From contig NW_026947484.1 of assembly GCF_034190915.1 (NCBI RefSeq), forward strand, positions 75,285,482-75,349,481: DNA of 64,000 nt. Reading direction: 5' to 3'. A program made the position numbers and the translations under genes. Source of the stretch: Cavia porcellus. Its lineage: Eukaryota > Chordata > Mammalia > Rodentia > Caviidae. Positions within the stretch are counted from its first letter, which is position 1. Every line of letters starts with the position of its first letter. A model generated the notes under the pieces. The model searched no databases, was not told the DNA's origin, and saw nothing but the letters and a program-made list of their open reading frames with translations. This document shows positions 21,406 through 32,864 of the stretch, in pieces.

Positions 21406-22516
21406 ATGCTCATTAAGTGGAGGACTGCTGCTGGTGGTGGCCAGAGCTGTCCACGGGAAGATGGGCTGCTGGCTGGATTATAGCGAGTGCCTGAGTATTA
21501 GGCAGTGTTCACTGGATGCCAGTTCTTAGTCATGAATGTCAGACCCATCAGTGTCCAGTGATGGAGGCCTAATAAATTCCACTTAATCAATTTAACTGGC
21601 AGAGTAAACCTCCACTTAAAATTATAAGAAGATAGGACGACAGAATTATCAAGGAAAAAGGATGCAAATGTCTCCTAACCATGATGGCAATGATGAAATT
21701 ATAAATAATACCTAAAAGAATCAGAAAGATAAGGGAAATAACAAGTTGATAAGGTAATTAATACGTGTTTCTTTTTAAATTGTGCTCTTTCTGCAGGGGA
21801 CAATTTTTAACACTTTCAGTGTATAGTACAATATATAGAGTTTCTGAAACTTCCTGTTCAGAAGACCATAATAAACTAAATGCATTTTAATCAGATTTCA
21901 TCAAGGAAAACAAGGGTCTACACATACATATGTGTCTATCTGTATACATATGTATACATATACACCTATGTATATGTAGGCCTGTTATATATCTAGCTAT
22001 ATAGATAATTTTTTTGCCATATGGGTACACACTATCATCTAGGAACAGTAGAAACTCTGAGGGGTTGAGGTGTTCTATACACTGGAGACTGCAATCCTAA
22101 AGACTTGCCCCTTCAGTGTTTCTTCATCATAGATAAAGACAACATGTGACAGAAAGATTCTCACAAAGACATATCAGACATACGCAAGCAAATGTTAACC
22201 AATTGGAGAATCACTCACGTACAGGGATGGTGAGAGCGCCAAACCAAAGCTGAAACCCTGCCTGAGGGACGTGATGCTTTTCAGCAGAAACAGCCCGGTG
22301 TTCCCTCATCTTCCTGGGGCCACATCTCCCTCCAAGCTGCTCCAAATACTGCCACCAGGCAGTGCCCACACGCCCTGCAAGACTCGTCCACAAGCCACGA
22401 CTGCAATACACACACACATAGTTTGTTTCTCTTTTTGACAAGGGGTGAAGGGGTGAAGCCCCATTTGGGAAGCTGTCCTTTTGGAGGTAGCTAGGATATA
22501 TTTCTCCCCTACCCAA

Positions 22517-22657
22517 GTTTTTTGACAGAGTTTCCTTATGTAGTTCAGGCTGACCTTGAACTCACTGTGTAGCCGACGCTGACCTCAAACTCATGATGAT
22601 CTTCTTGCCTCAGCACTCCAAATCCTGGTATTACAGGCCTGTGTCACCACACCTGGC
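22517..22657 (-). mobile_element. B1 SINE with internal duplication
   Basis: GACAGAGTTTCCTTATGTAG, ACCTTGAACTCACTGTGTAG and a second GCTGACCTCAAACTCATG, CTTGCCTCAGCACTCC, GTCACCACACCTGGC. Confidence 0.85.
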
Positions 22658-22699
22658 TTGGTTATATTATTCTTGTTTATCTTCAAAGTGTGTCAAAAT

Positions 22700-22817
22700 A
22701 GTCGTGTGTCTGTGTATGCATGCATGCGCCTGTGTATGTATGTGTGTGTATGTGTGTGTGGACATATGTGCCTGAGTGTATATGTGTGTGTGTGTGTGCA
22801 CACGCGTGTGTGTGTAC
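22700..22817. repeat. TG-rich microsatellite
   Basis: Imperfect TATG/TG/CATG units with embedded GGACATATG and CACACGCGTG. It gives Cys/Val/Tyr-rich frames on the plus strand that are not genes. Confidence 0.9.
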
Positions 22818-22957
22818 AGAAGTGGCTACAGGCTCCTCAGCTTCCAAGAGCCCAAAGGACTGCTTAAATTAAGTATGAACCTTCTAGTACCTACTACCCA
22901 TTCCTGCCCAACTCCAAAGCTAGGGAATAACAGGCTTTGTTTGTTTAATGTTACAGT

Positions 22958-23038
22958 TTACAGTGGTGGAGATCTAACCCAGGGCCTGACACATACTAAT
23001 AATGCACCTTACCACTGAGCTATATCAATGCCAGGCCC
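22958..23038 (-). mobile_element. ID SINE, older
   Basis: GGAGATCTAACCCAGGGCC, ACCACTGAGCTATATCAATG and CCAGGCCC are the reversed body. Confidence 0.7.
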
Positions 23039-23403
23039 TAATAATAGATTTCTTGATTGAAGTACACTTCATTCAAATCTATGATGCCTTTAGAAACATG
23101 ATACAATGTAACAATGTTTAATTATAACTGCTATAGGTTTGTAAGTACCACAAAGCAATTCATTTTAGGCTGCCATATGCTACTTTAGAAACTTGTAAAA
23201 TAAAAGAGGAGCACATTATAAACCTCTAGAAAAATGGTCAAGCCTGCTTCCGTCTTCTGGGCAGCCAGATTCTTGCTTTTACCTTTGGAAGCATCCTCTC
23301 TCTAGTTCATCGAAGAGCAATTCTCAGCTGCCCGACTCCAGACTGGTCCTGTGTCTTAATCAGTACGAAGTGGGAGGAAACAGGTTCTAGGTTGCCACTT
23401 GTC

Positions 23404-23780
23404 TAGGTTACTTTTCTCGTTGCTGAGACAAAATATCCAACACTCATAGTTAAAGGAGACAGGTTTATTTGACTGTCAGTAGTTGGTTGGCTCCAAGGCA
23501 GGGTGCATCACAGACAGAGATTGAGGAGGAGAAATAGTTCATGGTGCCCACAAGGTAGCAAAGCAACAAGGAATGGCCACGGCCCTTCATATTCCTTGTA
23601 TCTTATCCAGGCTTCTTAGGGTTAAGTAACTCTTAATCCTAGTGCCCTTAAGCCTAGCATTGCACAGTGAATCAAATCCAGCATCACACATTCTAGGTGC
23701 AGCCACCTCTGAAAAAGTCCCACCTATGACCACATAAAGCTTTGGGTGGACACACAGACACAAGCCATTACACCACTTTT
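23404..23780 (-). mobile_element. MaLR-type LTR, related to the one at 55.4 kb
   Basis: Shares with the 55.4-kb LTR: TTGCTGAGACAAAATA, GGTTGGCTCCAAGG, TCTTATCCAGG, CCTAGCATTGCACAGT, a GCAGCCAC block and CCACATAAAGCTTTGGG. The ends are eroded. Confidence 0.7.
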
Positions 23781-24184
23781 CAAATATGTCCAAATATTTT
23801 AGTGTCTCAAATAACAGGTCCATTCTAGTCGATAAGCTAGGTAACATTACACTATTTACAGTGCTCCATACTTACTAAAGACTATTTGCATTTTTGTTAA
23901 ACTTTTAGACCGATGTGTTTTACAAGAATGATCACATGCTCATTATAAAGCATTTTAGCAGTTCAGAAATGTACAACGAAATCTAGAAACCATCTAAGGT
24001 CCTAATTACCATCTTCAGCAACCAGTGAATATTCCAGACATACACAGAAGGCCACATGGATGACTCTCCTGAGCAAAATAATTTTAACACAAGGGAGAGC
24101 TTTCTACAGTCTTTTATTTTAAAAATTAAAAAAGAATAAATAAAATTCTATTTGATACTGGCAGAAGAAAAAGAAACATGAATG

Positions 24185-24420
24185 AGAGCCAAGGATGTGG
24201 CTCAGTGTTAAGAACTCTTTTTTATTTTTATTTATTTTTATTTTTTTAAGATTTTGAGACAAAGTGTCACTATGTAGCCCAGGCTGGCCTCCAACTCATA
24301 GTAATCCTCCTGCCTCTGCCTCCCGAGTGCTGGGATTACAGGTGTACACTACCACACCCAGCCTATAGCTCTTATCAAACATCAGGCCCTTGGTTTCTTC
24401 CCCAACAAGTAACAGCAACA
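24185..24420. mobile_element. ID SINE split by a minus B1
   Basis: ID left piece AGCCAAGGATGTGGCTCAGTG to 24,216 and right piece CATCAGGCCCTTGGTTTC…CCCCAACAAG from 24,370. Between them a minus B1 (GAGACAAAGTGTCACTATG, CTGCCTCTGCCTCCCGAGTG) with a long T tail, flanked by ACTCTT/GCTCTT. Confidence 0.75.
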
Positions 24421-25536
24421 ACCTTGAATAAAACAAGAGATCCATGAATGCAGGTAAATGTTTTTGCTATATGACATTTTATCACCTAAAAGGTTGAGCC
24501 AAAGTGGAAGAAAATAAGAGGTTTTTTAACCTTTTTTTCTAACATTTTTGGTCGGTATATATTGGTTCTACAGATCAATGGGTTTCATTTGGTAGATCTG
24601 CACAGGTATATAATACACTTCAATCATTTCTTCCCATTCCAGTACTACGAAAAGTATAACTGGCCTTAGGAGACCACTCCCCTCCCTACTCCTCATCCCT
24701 CAAAGCTCAACCTCACCACCTCCACCTTTGCGGTGATATCTTATTAGAGATCTGAGCCCACCTTGGAAACTTCCTGGAATTCCCAACCAGGCCAAGAGCA
24801 AGCCAGACCTGCCTGGCCCAGCTGTTCATTCCTGGCTTCTTTTCTGCTGTACGCTGTCTGGCTGTCTGCCTGCATGAGCCTGCTTGCTCTGAGCTTCCTG
24901 ATTTTCACTTTTAAACTTCATGAAACTTAGCTGCCTTTTCCATAACGTAGTATGCAATTCTTCGTTGCACACAAACACCTGGAAGCCCATTCCTGACCGC
25001 AAATCATCCACAGTACCAGCCGCTCTGGTCCCCACCCTGGCCCCAACAGGCTCTTTGGTTTCACTGCTGGGAAGGAGGAGCAGGTTCAATGTGCAAAATA
25101 TACTTTGATTATATTCATGCCCCTATTTCCTTAAATATTTTTTAAAGATTAAGCTTCCAAAAACATTTCTAAAATTAAAAAACCCAAACTATGAGGTCAG
25201 TCTTTTTTAAAATTACATTTCTCAAAAGCTGCTCCTTTGCTATGGATCCAACCTCACCCCTCCCTCCCATCTAGTTTTCCCCAGCAGCCAAAGAGATCTT
25301 ATTGCAAGGTTAGATCAGATCTTGTTGCTTTTCTGTGTGTGTTTAAACCCTTAAAAGGTCACCCACCAATTGCTGAGAAAGTCACCAATCCAAATTTCAC
25401 CAAATGGTGTCTGGGTGTAGGGTGCACGTTCCTTTTCCCTCCTACCAAATCCCTAATTGAAGTTTTAACGCCAGTTTGATAGTGTTTGGAAAAGAGGCCT
25501 TTGGGAAGTAATCGAGTTTAGGTTAAATCATAAGGG

Positions 25537-25705
25537 TAGAGTCGGATGGTGCACACTTGTAATCCCAGCACTCTGGAGGCTGAGGCAGGAGGACGGGAAG
25601 ACTGATGTCAATCTGAGAGCAGCATGGGCTATAAAGTGAGTTGAAGGTCAGTCTAAATAGCATAGTGAGATCTTATCTCAAAAAGGCCAAAAAAAAAGAA
25701 AAAAG
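25537..25705 (+). mobile_element. B1 SINE in the LTR at 25.4 kb
   Basis: TCGGATGGTGCACACTTGTAA, CACTCTGGAGGCTGAGGCAGG, ending CTTATCTCAAAAAGGCC. CATAAGGGT occurs on both sides, the likely target duplication. Confidence 0.85.
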
Positions 25706-25759
25706 ACCATAAGGGTGGGACTTTCAGGGTGAAACAGGAGCCCAAATAGAAGCACAAGA

Positions 25760-25905
25760 ACTAGCTGGGCATGGTGGCCCAAGCCAGTAATCCCGGAGAC
25801 AGGCTGGGGGAGGCTGAGGCAAAAGGATTTCTGTGAGTTTGGGCTACAAAGTGAGTTCAAGGCCAGCCTGAATTACAAAGTGAAAACCTGTCAAAAAAAA
25901 AAAAA

Positions 25906-25937
<32 letters not shown>

Positions 25938-25975
25938 AAAGAAAAAGAAAAAGAAAAAAAAAAAGACAGAAAAAA
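25760..25975 (+). mobile_element. B1 SINE with (GAAA)n tail
   Basis: CTAGCTGGGCATGGTGGCCCA, GAGGCTGAGGCAAAAGG, CAAGGCCAGCCTGAATTAC, then poly-A passing into GAAA repeats from about 25,907 to 25,975. Confidence 0.88.
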
Positions 25976-27287
25976 GAGACACCCAAGAACTTTCTCCACA
26001 AGCATAGGCGAAAGGCCATGAGAGCTCTCACAGAGGAGACATTACTCCACACTAGCAAAAGGCCCTGTCTAAGCACTGAACCTGCCAGCCCTCCAGCACC
26101 CTAGAAAATAGTAACTCTGCTGTAGGCCCTTCATAAGTCTACAGCACTTTGCTACAGTGACCTGAGCTCCGATGCCAACGGAGGCCTGTACAAACCAGCC
26201 TCACTGCCTTCTCTGACCACACCTCCTCCACGCTCTCCCCAGCGCACTGCCTTGAGTCCCACTGGCCTTTCTTTGTGCCAGAGACTCCTGAGACACTGCC
26301 AAGTGCACTTCAGCCCCAGAACCTTTGGTTGGAGCTTTACTGTCTGAGCCATAGAGCCAGCTCCTGCTCAGATTCTTTTGCTGAGAGGAGGAAGCATCCC
26401 CTTGAGTAGCTGTGGGTAAGACATATACCAAGGCTAAAAGCAAGGAGGCAGAGTCCAGTCAAGTGTTTAGAACACAGTGCAGCACGAAAAGGGACAAAAA
26501 AATGATGGCCTTGTTACAGTAAAGGAAGCCCAGAGGGGCATTATAGAAGGAGAGGATGCCCAGGAAACTACAGTCCGTGTCTCTTGAACTTTATGACTAT
26601 TATTATTGGTAATACACTGTCATTACTACAATGAAACACTGTTATTACAACGCCAAAATAGGCAGACTTATGGGCACAACATTTTCTGGATGGTCCCTTT
26701 CCATTCAGCTTCGACTCCACCTATTGATGGAGCAGATCCCAAAGACCTGCCTTCTCTCCCCAGAGTGGGGAACCCACAGTGTTTCTGGGCACGAGGGCCT
26801 GAGTTGGCCTCAAAACTGATGAAATAATTAGCTGTGCATTTCAGAGCCAACTCTGGTGCTGATGTGTGCAGAGTCGGTGGAGGCCCTGGGTGGCGTTTGT
26901 GGAAGCTCTGGGCTGGCAGGAGGATGGGATGGAGTCATGACTGATCACGTGCAGGTGGCAGGCACTGGTGTGCTCAGGCCAGCCAGGTGTCCCCTGCCTC
27001 ATCAACAAGGGACCCAGGCAGAGCGTAATCCATCCAAGTCCAGTCGCAGAGAGCCGAGGAGCATCCTTGGAGCAGGGCCGGATGACACAGGCCCTGCCAG
27101 GGAGAGGGTTCCGCCTTATGCAGGAGCTCTTCCTCCCTGGCAGGATGCCCTGGTCCTCAGAGACATCTCAGTATGGTTTTTATTAACTTACTGCTGTTTA
27201 CATTACAGAGCACGTGAAAGCTGCAGTCTTTTTTTAGGAACAGATGCTACCTGTTAACTTTCCATGAAATCAACAATAAAAAATAAG

Positions 27288-27455
27288 TCAGGCAAGGTGG
27301 CACAAGCCTGTAATCCCAGTACTCCAGAAAGCTGAGGCAGAAAGACTGCAAATTCAAGCCCAGCCGGGCAACTTAGCAAAACTCTAACACAAAAACCAAA
27401 ACCAAACAAACAGAAAAACAAAAATGGGAGAGGGGTTCAGTGTGAAGCCTCTGGA
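27288..27455 (+). mobile_element. B1-dID dimer
   Basis: CAAGGTGGCACAAGCCTGTAA, CTCCAGAAAGCTGAGGC, A-rich linker, GGGAGAGGGGTTCAGTGTG. The ID arm is short. Confidence 0.75.
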
Positions 27456-27747
27456 TAAAAAAAGAGAGAGAGAATAGGTCGTTTCAGAGACAGAAAGCAG
27501 CTGTCCAAGCACAAGAGAGGCATCCTCCTGCCTCAGGCTCCCATGGTACTGAGATGGTTTGTGCAGCGCCCAGACCCTGGTCCATCACATTTGAAGCCCA
27601 TTGTCCTCATGGCTTACAGCCCTTGCCACCACTGCCCTGATTCGCTCTACTGCAATTGGACAAATGAGCTGGAGAGAGACCAATAGGGTGGAGGGAGACA
27701 GAGCTGTGTTTTTTGCCTGTCATTGCTTTTATTTTCCTTTTAGCTTC

Positions 27748-28125
27748 ATTCTTCCCCCCAGCGCTGGGGACTGAACCCGGGCTACATCCCTCGCCAGCCC
27801 TCTGTTCTGTTCTTTTGTCTTCTTGGCACTTTTCGTCTCTCTTTTCTTTTTCTTCTTCTTCTCTTGCAGTATTTGGAATCAAACTCAGCGGCTTTCTACC
27901 ACTGGGCTATATCCCTACCTCCTTTTTTTGAGCCAGGGTGTCCTTAATCCACTCAGTTGTCCAGACTGGGCTCGAGTGTATGATCCTCCTGCCTCAGCCT
28001 CCCTTGGTGCTGAGATTGTGGCACACAGTTATGTGCCCAGCTCCCTGAACCTCTGTACATTTTTCGTTTTGAGACAATGTTTTACAGGGTTGTCTAGGTT
28101 GGCCTCAAGCTTGGGGATATGCTGT
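27748..28125 (-). mobile_element. Cluster of minus ID, B1-dID and B1 pieces
   Basis: ID at 27,748-27,800 (CGCTGGGGACTGAACCCGGG); dimer at 27,863-28,042 (TGGAATCAAACTCAGCGG, CTGCCTCAGCCTCCCTTGG); a B1 piece at 28,060-28,120 (GAGACAATGTTTTACAGGG). Confidence 0.75.
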
Positions 28126-28944
28126 TAGCTCCTTGTAACAGAACTCAAGAAGGTTTTTACTCATATAGCAGAAAAAGTTGAGTTTTATCCCAACAACATT
28201 GGGGAATCAAGTTTGTGAAACTCTTCTCATAGTGTATTTTAAAAAGCACATACATGTAATTAGACTCCAGCCAATGGGAGTTCACTAAAATCCTTGATTT
28301 AAATGAAGAATCCTTGATTCTTACATCTAAGAGAATTTCACAGCTCCCTGTCCCTAAAACTACTCTACAAAAACCTTAGTAATTAAAAAATGTCACTATC
28401 TTAAAAGTCCTTCTTTCCCAGACAAGGTAGGGATCTAAGATAAGGAGGCCTGGGGACTGTCCCCCTCTGGAGACAAACAGGTCTTCCAGGGAAACTAAGA
28501 GGCCTCTACAATTGAATTGCAGTACAATTAAAAAAAAAAAAAAAAAGTACAGCCAGACTCCACTGGCTCTAAGACTTCAGCATCCCTGATCCACACAGAT
28601 TAAAGTTGTTAAAGAGTCTCCTAGAAGCCCAAAGGACTTTCAGACTTGAAAGTGGCCTAAAGAAAAAAAAAAAAAACACAAGCAAAAAGCCCAGGCCAAT
28701 TAACAAAGGATTCTCAAACAAAGGAAACTGGACCTCTGAAAGGCTTCCTGGACACACTGGATTAAAATGGAAAATGTGGTTTCTAACAGTGCAGCTCGCC
28801 CACGTTAAATACAGATTGAAAGAAGGAAACGGGGAATGGAGACTTTTACTTACAAATAGAAGGGAAGAGAACAAAATAAATCAGTGTCCCAGTGTCTCTG
28901 ATGATAGGTAATAATCACCCTAGGCACTCGTTAAAAACATCATC

Positions 28945-29158
28945 ACCAGGCACTCACACACCCCTAAGCCGGCAGTGTAAGACCCCGCACTTTGGGAAAC
29001 TGAGGCATGAGGATCACCAATTCAAGCCCGACCTGGACATTTCAGTGACTTAATGAGACTCAGTCTCAAAAAATTAATTAATTAATTAAAATAAAATAAA
29101 GAGGGGCTTGGGATGCATGCAGTTCAATGCAATGGCCTGGGTTCAGCCCCCAGTACAC
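28945..29158 (+). mobile_element. B1-dID dimer
   Basis: CACTTTGGGAAACTGAGGC, CTCAGTCTCAAAAAATTAATTAA linker region, then GGCTTGGGATGCATGCAG and GGGTTCAGCCCCCAGTAC. Confidence 0.8.
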
Positions 29159-29299
29159 CCTCACAACCCTTCCACACACACACATACCTCTGCCAAAATC
29201 ATGACCTTAAAAAAATAAAACACAACAAAGCAACATCTTAGCCCCTCCCTAGAGAATCCCACCGAGTAGCTCTGAGGACGGGACTGAAGAACTTTTGTC

Positions 29300-29440
29300 T
29301 TTTTGAGACATGATTTCACTACGAAATTCAGGCTAGCCTTGAATTCACTGTACAGCCTGGGCTGGTCTCAAACTCTCAGTGATCCTCCTGCCTCAGCCTC
29401 CTGAGTGCTGGATTACACATGTACATCACCATGCGTGGCT
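29300..29440 (-). mobile_element. B1 SINE with internal duplication
   Basis: TTGAGACATGATTTCACTACG, two CCTTGAATTC/GGTCTCAAACTC blocks, GCCTCAGCCTCCTGAGTGC. Confidence 0.85.
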
Positions 29441-29617
29441 AGAACTGATTTTTTTTATTATTTTTTTTTTAAGAGTTGGTATTTTCAAGCATGCACCCAG
29501 TGATAATCATCTCTGAAGTGTGGGATATTCTGCTAACAAGACATTGTTACAGTTCTCTGACACCAGATAGTAGGATTGCAATTATGAAGACAAGTTAAAA
29601 AAAAAAAAAAAACAATA

Positions 29618-29815
29618 AATCAGACAGTTTCACTGTATTGATCAGGCTGGTCTAGAATTTCAGGGCTCAGTGATCCTCTTGCCTCAGCCTCCTTTGTAGT
29701 TGGGACTACATGCCACCGAGCCAAGCTCTGCCTGTCTCAAAAGAAAAAGTTTTTAAAACTGGGGGGGTCTATCTCAGTCCAAAGGCCCTGAGTTCAATCT
29801 TAGTACCACAATCAA
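29618..29815. mobile_element. Minus B1 and a plus ID half
   Basis: Minus B1 at 29,618-29,728 (AGGCTGGTCTAGAATTTCAG, CTTGCCTCAGCCTCC); ID right half at 29,757-29,815 (CTATCTCAGTCCAAAGGCCC, GAGTTCAATCTTAGTAC). Confidence 0.65.
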
Positions 29816-30181
29816 TTGATCAGTCTACCAATATATAAAGGTTAGGAAAAAATTTGCAAAATACATTTGAATTACGAAAGGATCTAGTCTTACAATCTTT
29901 CCTACTATACTTATTTACATACGTTTGTATACACTTTCATACATTTGGACTTCAATTATTTTTAGATAAATGATAAATATTCATTTACTCAAACCAAAAT
30001 GCAACAAAAACATCACCATCCAGCCCGAATGGTGTTAGCCATTAGATGAGTACCCTTCCAGGTGTCTGTGAGAGATAAGCTTGGAGATTTGTCATACAGA
30101 ACTATTTACACCCAGATCATGCCCAGAATATTGAGATATGCTGTTTTGGCAATCTGTTACTTCTGCAAAGGAAAAGCCCTT

Positions 30182-30491
30182 GAGGGCTGAGGGTATGAAT
30201 GGCTCGGTGGCACCAAACTTGCTTAGCAAGCCTGGGATGCTAGATTCAATGTCCAAGACCAAAAACAAATTTAAAAATATAAATTAATACTGTTTGAGGG
30301 CTTGGGCTCCGTGGCACAAGTGTCTGCTTGGCAAGCTCAAGGTCTTGAGTTCCATTCCTGGTACCAAAAAAAATTAGTTTGGAAAAACATTCTATCAAAA
30401 AAATTTGAAGGCTGGGGGTGTGGCTCAGGAGAAGAGCATCTGCCTAACACACAAGTTGTAGGTTCAATCCCCACTACTAAAAAGAAAAAAA
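30182..30491 (+). mobile_element. Three ID SINEs in a row
   Basis: Copies at 30,182-30,270, 30,296-30,374 and 30,409-30,491, all plus. Start motifs differ: GGGCTGAGGGTATGAATGGC, GGGCTTGGGCTCCGTGGC and GGCTGGGGGTGTGGCTCAGG. The different bodies mean separate insertions, not duplication. Confidence 0.8.
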
Positions 30492-30574
30492 TGCTTATTT
30501 TTCATGGAACATAGGTTGATGCTATCATTTTTTCTAGCTGTCCATAATATTCCATTTGTAAAATTATATCACAC

Positions 30575-30719
30575 AAGCTGTGCCTCATGGCACAAGCCTG
30601 TAATCCCAGTGCTCTGAGAAGCTAAGGAAGGAGGGTCACAAGTTTGAGCCCCTTCTGAACGAGCCTGCAACTTAGTATGACTCTGTGTCAAAATTTTAAA
30701 AAGGGCTGGTAGTGCAATA

Positions 30720-30755
<36 letters not shown>
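30575..30755 (+). mobile_element. B1-dID dimer with (CA)n
   Basis: TGTGCCTCATGGCACAAGCC, GTGCTCTGAGAAGCTAAGG, AAAAAGGGCTGGTAGTGC; the ID arm is replaced by a (CA)n run at 30,719-30,752. Confidence 0.75.
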
Positions 30756-30758
<3 letters not shown>

Positions 30759-30797
30759 GATTAGCTGAATACAGTACTTCATTAAAGTTCTTTTTAA

Positions 30798-30875
30798 AAA
30801 CTGGTAGGTAGCTCAGTAGTTAGGCACTTGTCTGACATATATAAGAGACTCTGATTTCACACCCTGCACCAAATA
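30798..30875 (+). mobile_element. ID SINE, older
   Basis: CTGGTAGGTAGCTCAGTAGTT, CTGATTTCACACCCTGCACC. AT-rich tail of AATAAATAAG. Confidence 0.65.
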
Positions 30876-30879
30876 AATA

Positions 30880-32430
30880 AGTAATAAAAACTGTTATTGA
30901 AGAAAAGAAAAAAGTTCAGCTGGATCAAACTCTTGAAATTTATCACCATACAGACATTAAAGAAGCAAGTAGCTGGTTAGACTCAGGCAAAAGTCTAAAG
31001 ATATGTTAAGTGTAGATCAGCTCAGCTCTTGTCACCCCAGATTGACAGCTCTGTCACGCCCACATCACACACACTGGTGGTGCCCACTCTGGCCCATCCT
31101 GGCCCCACACAAACTCTGCCTCCAAGTGCAGACGGAAACACAGCTCCCAGTAAGCTACAGCTGTTGACCACACATGGCCTTGTGCTCTTCGGAATAGACG
31201 GTTTGATTGGGACACTTGGCTTAACTCTCTGAGCCTCTCTTCCCTGGCAGAGCTTGCCGAGAGAAGACCGCACTGATCTACTTTCCCATGGGTCATGGAG
31301 TGAAGGGTCATAGAGGGAGACACAGCACAGGGAGCCCTGAGCCCAGCGGTAAGACTGACTTTCTAGAAAGTGCATCAGGTCCTGGACGAATCTGGAATGT
31401 CAGAGCAAGGCGAAACACAAAGATCAAATCTTTCAATCTCAGGAATGTAGGGAGCTTTTCCTGCTTCCAAAGTTATGTTTTTAAACAAATTAACCATCCT
31501 TTATTTCCAAGAGATTTGGAGAGCTTTGAGATTTACATTCTAAACACTAAACCTGACAGTGTTTTTCTCACTTTTTTCCAGAACCAAGCTTATTACTCCC
31601 AAAGACATTCTTTTTCACACATCATCTCTTTTCCTGATCTGGTTCTGTCTTGGAGGGAACCATTCTCCAGTTGCTCAAGTCTTCTGTTTCCTGTTCTAAG
31701 TCCCAGAAAAGCATTCTTTACTTGCCATATTTATTCAGCTGAGCACAAGCCATCAGAAGAGACAGATTTAACTTTAACACATTACAGAGCCTCTTTCAAA
31801 ATGCGTTCATGAAGTTAATTATTTTAGTAACTGCATTTAAGAAAATAATTTTGTCTAAGTGCAATTACTTTGATTTTTAGTGTTAATAATATTTTCAATA
31901 TCAACAACAAACTGGAAGAATCATAACCAAGCAATTATACATGTCTTTTTCAAAACTCAGTAATTTCTTCAAACATCAAATAACTGTGACTGGGTATGAG
32001 GTAGCATCCTGCCCAGGGCCTCTGCTGATGTCCACTATATAATCAGATTACCCCTGAGTCCAAATTTGAGCTGAACTGGAAATTCCTGTCACCAACCATT
32101 GGAGTCTTCATGTCTTTGAACTATCAAAATCTAACAATGACCTGACCGCAGTCAGCCAGGAGCTACCTAGACATTTTTCATCCTCATTTCATCAGATTAA
32201 ATGGGAATCATAAAATAAGCTGCCTGCAGGTCACAGTACCAGGATTCTCACACAGTGGCCACCAATGGCAGTGTGACAACTGATTCTCATTATGCTGCAG
32301 CTTTCCCTGAAGGAGGAGCTCTACCACCTAAACGTCCTGAGGTGGGCTGTGCCTAGCTCAGGCCTCTTTCCTGAAACCAATTTCATGACCACAAATTCTG
32401 AGATCCCACTGCAAATTAACAGCTTGCTTT
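30880..32430. other. Long repeat-free block
   Basis: About 1.5 kb without a recognised SINE, LINE or LTR, unusual in this window. A 174-codon plus-strand frame (31,288-31,812) has no recognised domain and looks like chance. The AT-rich part 31,740-32,000 holds ATTAATTATTT-type homeodomain-like sites. Confidence 0.4.
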
Positions 32431-32436
32431 CCTAAA

Positions 32437-32524
32437 GGGCTGGTGAGGTGGGGAGATTAGCTCAGTGGCAGAGCACTTGCCTACACAGCCCTGGGTTCCA
32501 TCCCTATTACCCACCAAAAGAAAA
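32437..32524 (+). mobile_element. ID SINE
   Basis: GGGGAGATTAGCTCAGTGGC, GCACTTGCCTACACAGCCC, GGGTTCCATCCCTATTACC. Confidence 0.8.
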
Positions 32525-32539
32525 GCTGTTGAGATGAAA

Positions 32540-32860
32540 GAATCTTGCCCTAGGCCAGACACTGTGGCCGGTAAAGCCTTGGAGGCGGAACCAAGGAGCT
32601 CTATCTTCCCCGCCCCTAGGAATTTACCTGTGGCGCTAAATGAATACCAATGGGCTACCTGCAATGCCCCTTAGGCTCCACCCCAAACCTAAACTACCTG
32701 TATGCCCCCATTCCACATGTCCCACAGAGAGATCTCCAACCCCATGGAGTGACTGCCAGACCCCGGAGAGAATGACAGCCCCGGGGACTATGCCGGACCC
32801 AGAGGGTCAGGGGATTCTCCCCACATTCTTAAAATAAAGGTCATTTATATTTCATACTTC
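32540..32860 (+). mobile_element. Possible LTR fragment of an endogenous retrovirus
   Basis: GC-rich, repeat-free sequence with CCCCGCCCC-like boxes ends in AATAAAGGTCATTTATATTTC near 32,833, like an LTR polyadenylation region. No retroviral genes or primer-binding site are adjacent. Origin uncertain. Confidence 0.25.
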
Positions 32861-32864
32861 TTTC

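Larger units (their letters stand above)
20953..25430. other. Intergenic, repeats plus unique AT-rich DNA
   Basis: Beyond the listed SINEs, LTR and microsatellites, the unique stretches 21,410-22,510 and 24,430-25,430 show only short chance frames. 21,920-21,985 is a TATG/CATA-rich low-complexity patch. Confidence 0.4.
25430..26085 (+). mobile_element. MLT1-like LTR split by two B1 elements
   Basis: GTTTGGAAAAGAGGCCTTTGG and AAGTAATCGAGTTTAGG, then past the first B1 ATAAGGGTGGGACTTTC, and past the second B1 GAGACACCCAAGAACTTTC and CGAAAGGCCATGAGAGC, follow the MLT1 plan. Confidence 0.6.
26090..28940. other. Intergenic, GC-variable unique DNA
   Basis: 26,140-26,420 and 26,850-27,150 are GC-richer with frames up to 133 codons on the plus strand, but no splice-site support, domain or start context. 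Poly-A at 28,530-28,546 and 28,662-28,676. Confidence 0.35.

Noticed and set aside
22593..23018. Cys/Val/Tyr-rich plus-strand frames
   Set aside because: They read through a TG microsatellite and a B1 element.
25880..26104. Lys/Arg-rich 74-codon frame
   Set aside because: It translates the (GAAA)n tail of a B1.
31288..31812. 174-codon plus-strand frame
   Set aside because: No domain, poor start context and no splice signals; not on the strand or in the style of a known neighbour. Could be tested by conservation.
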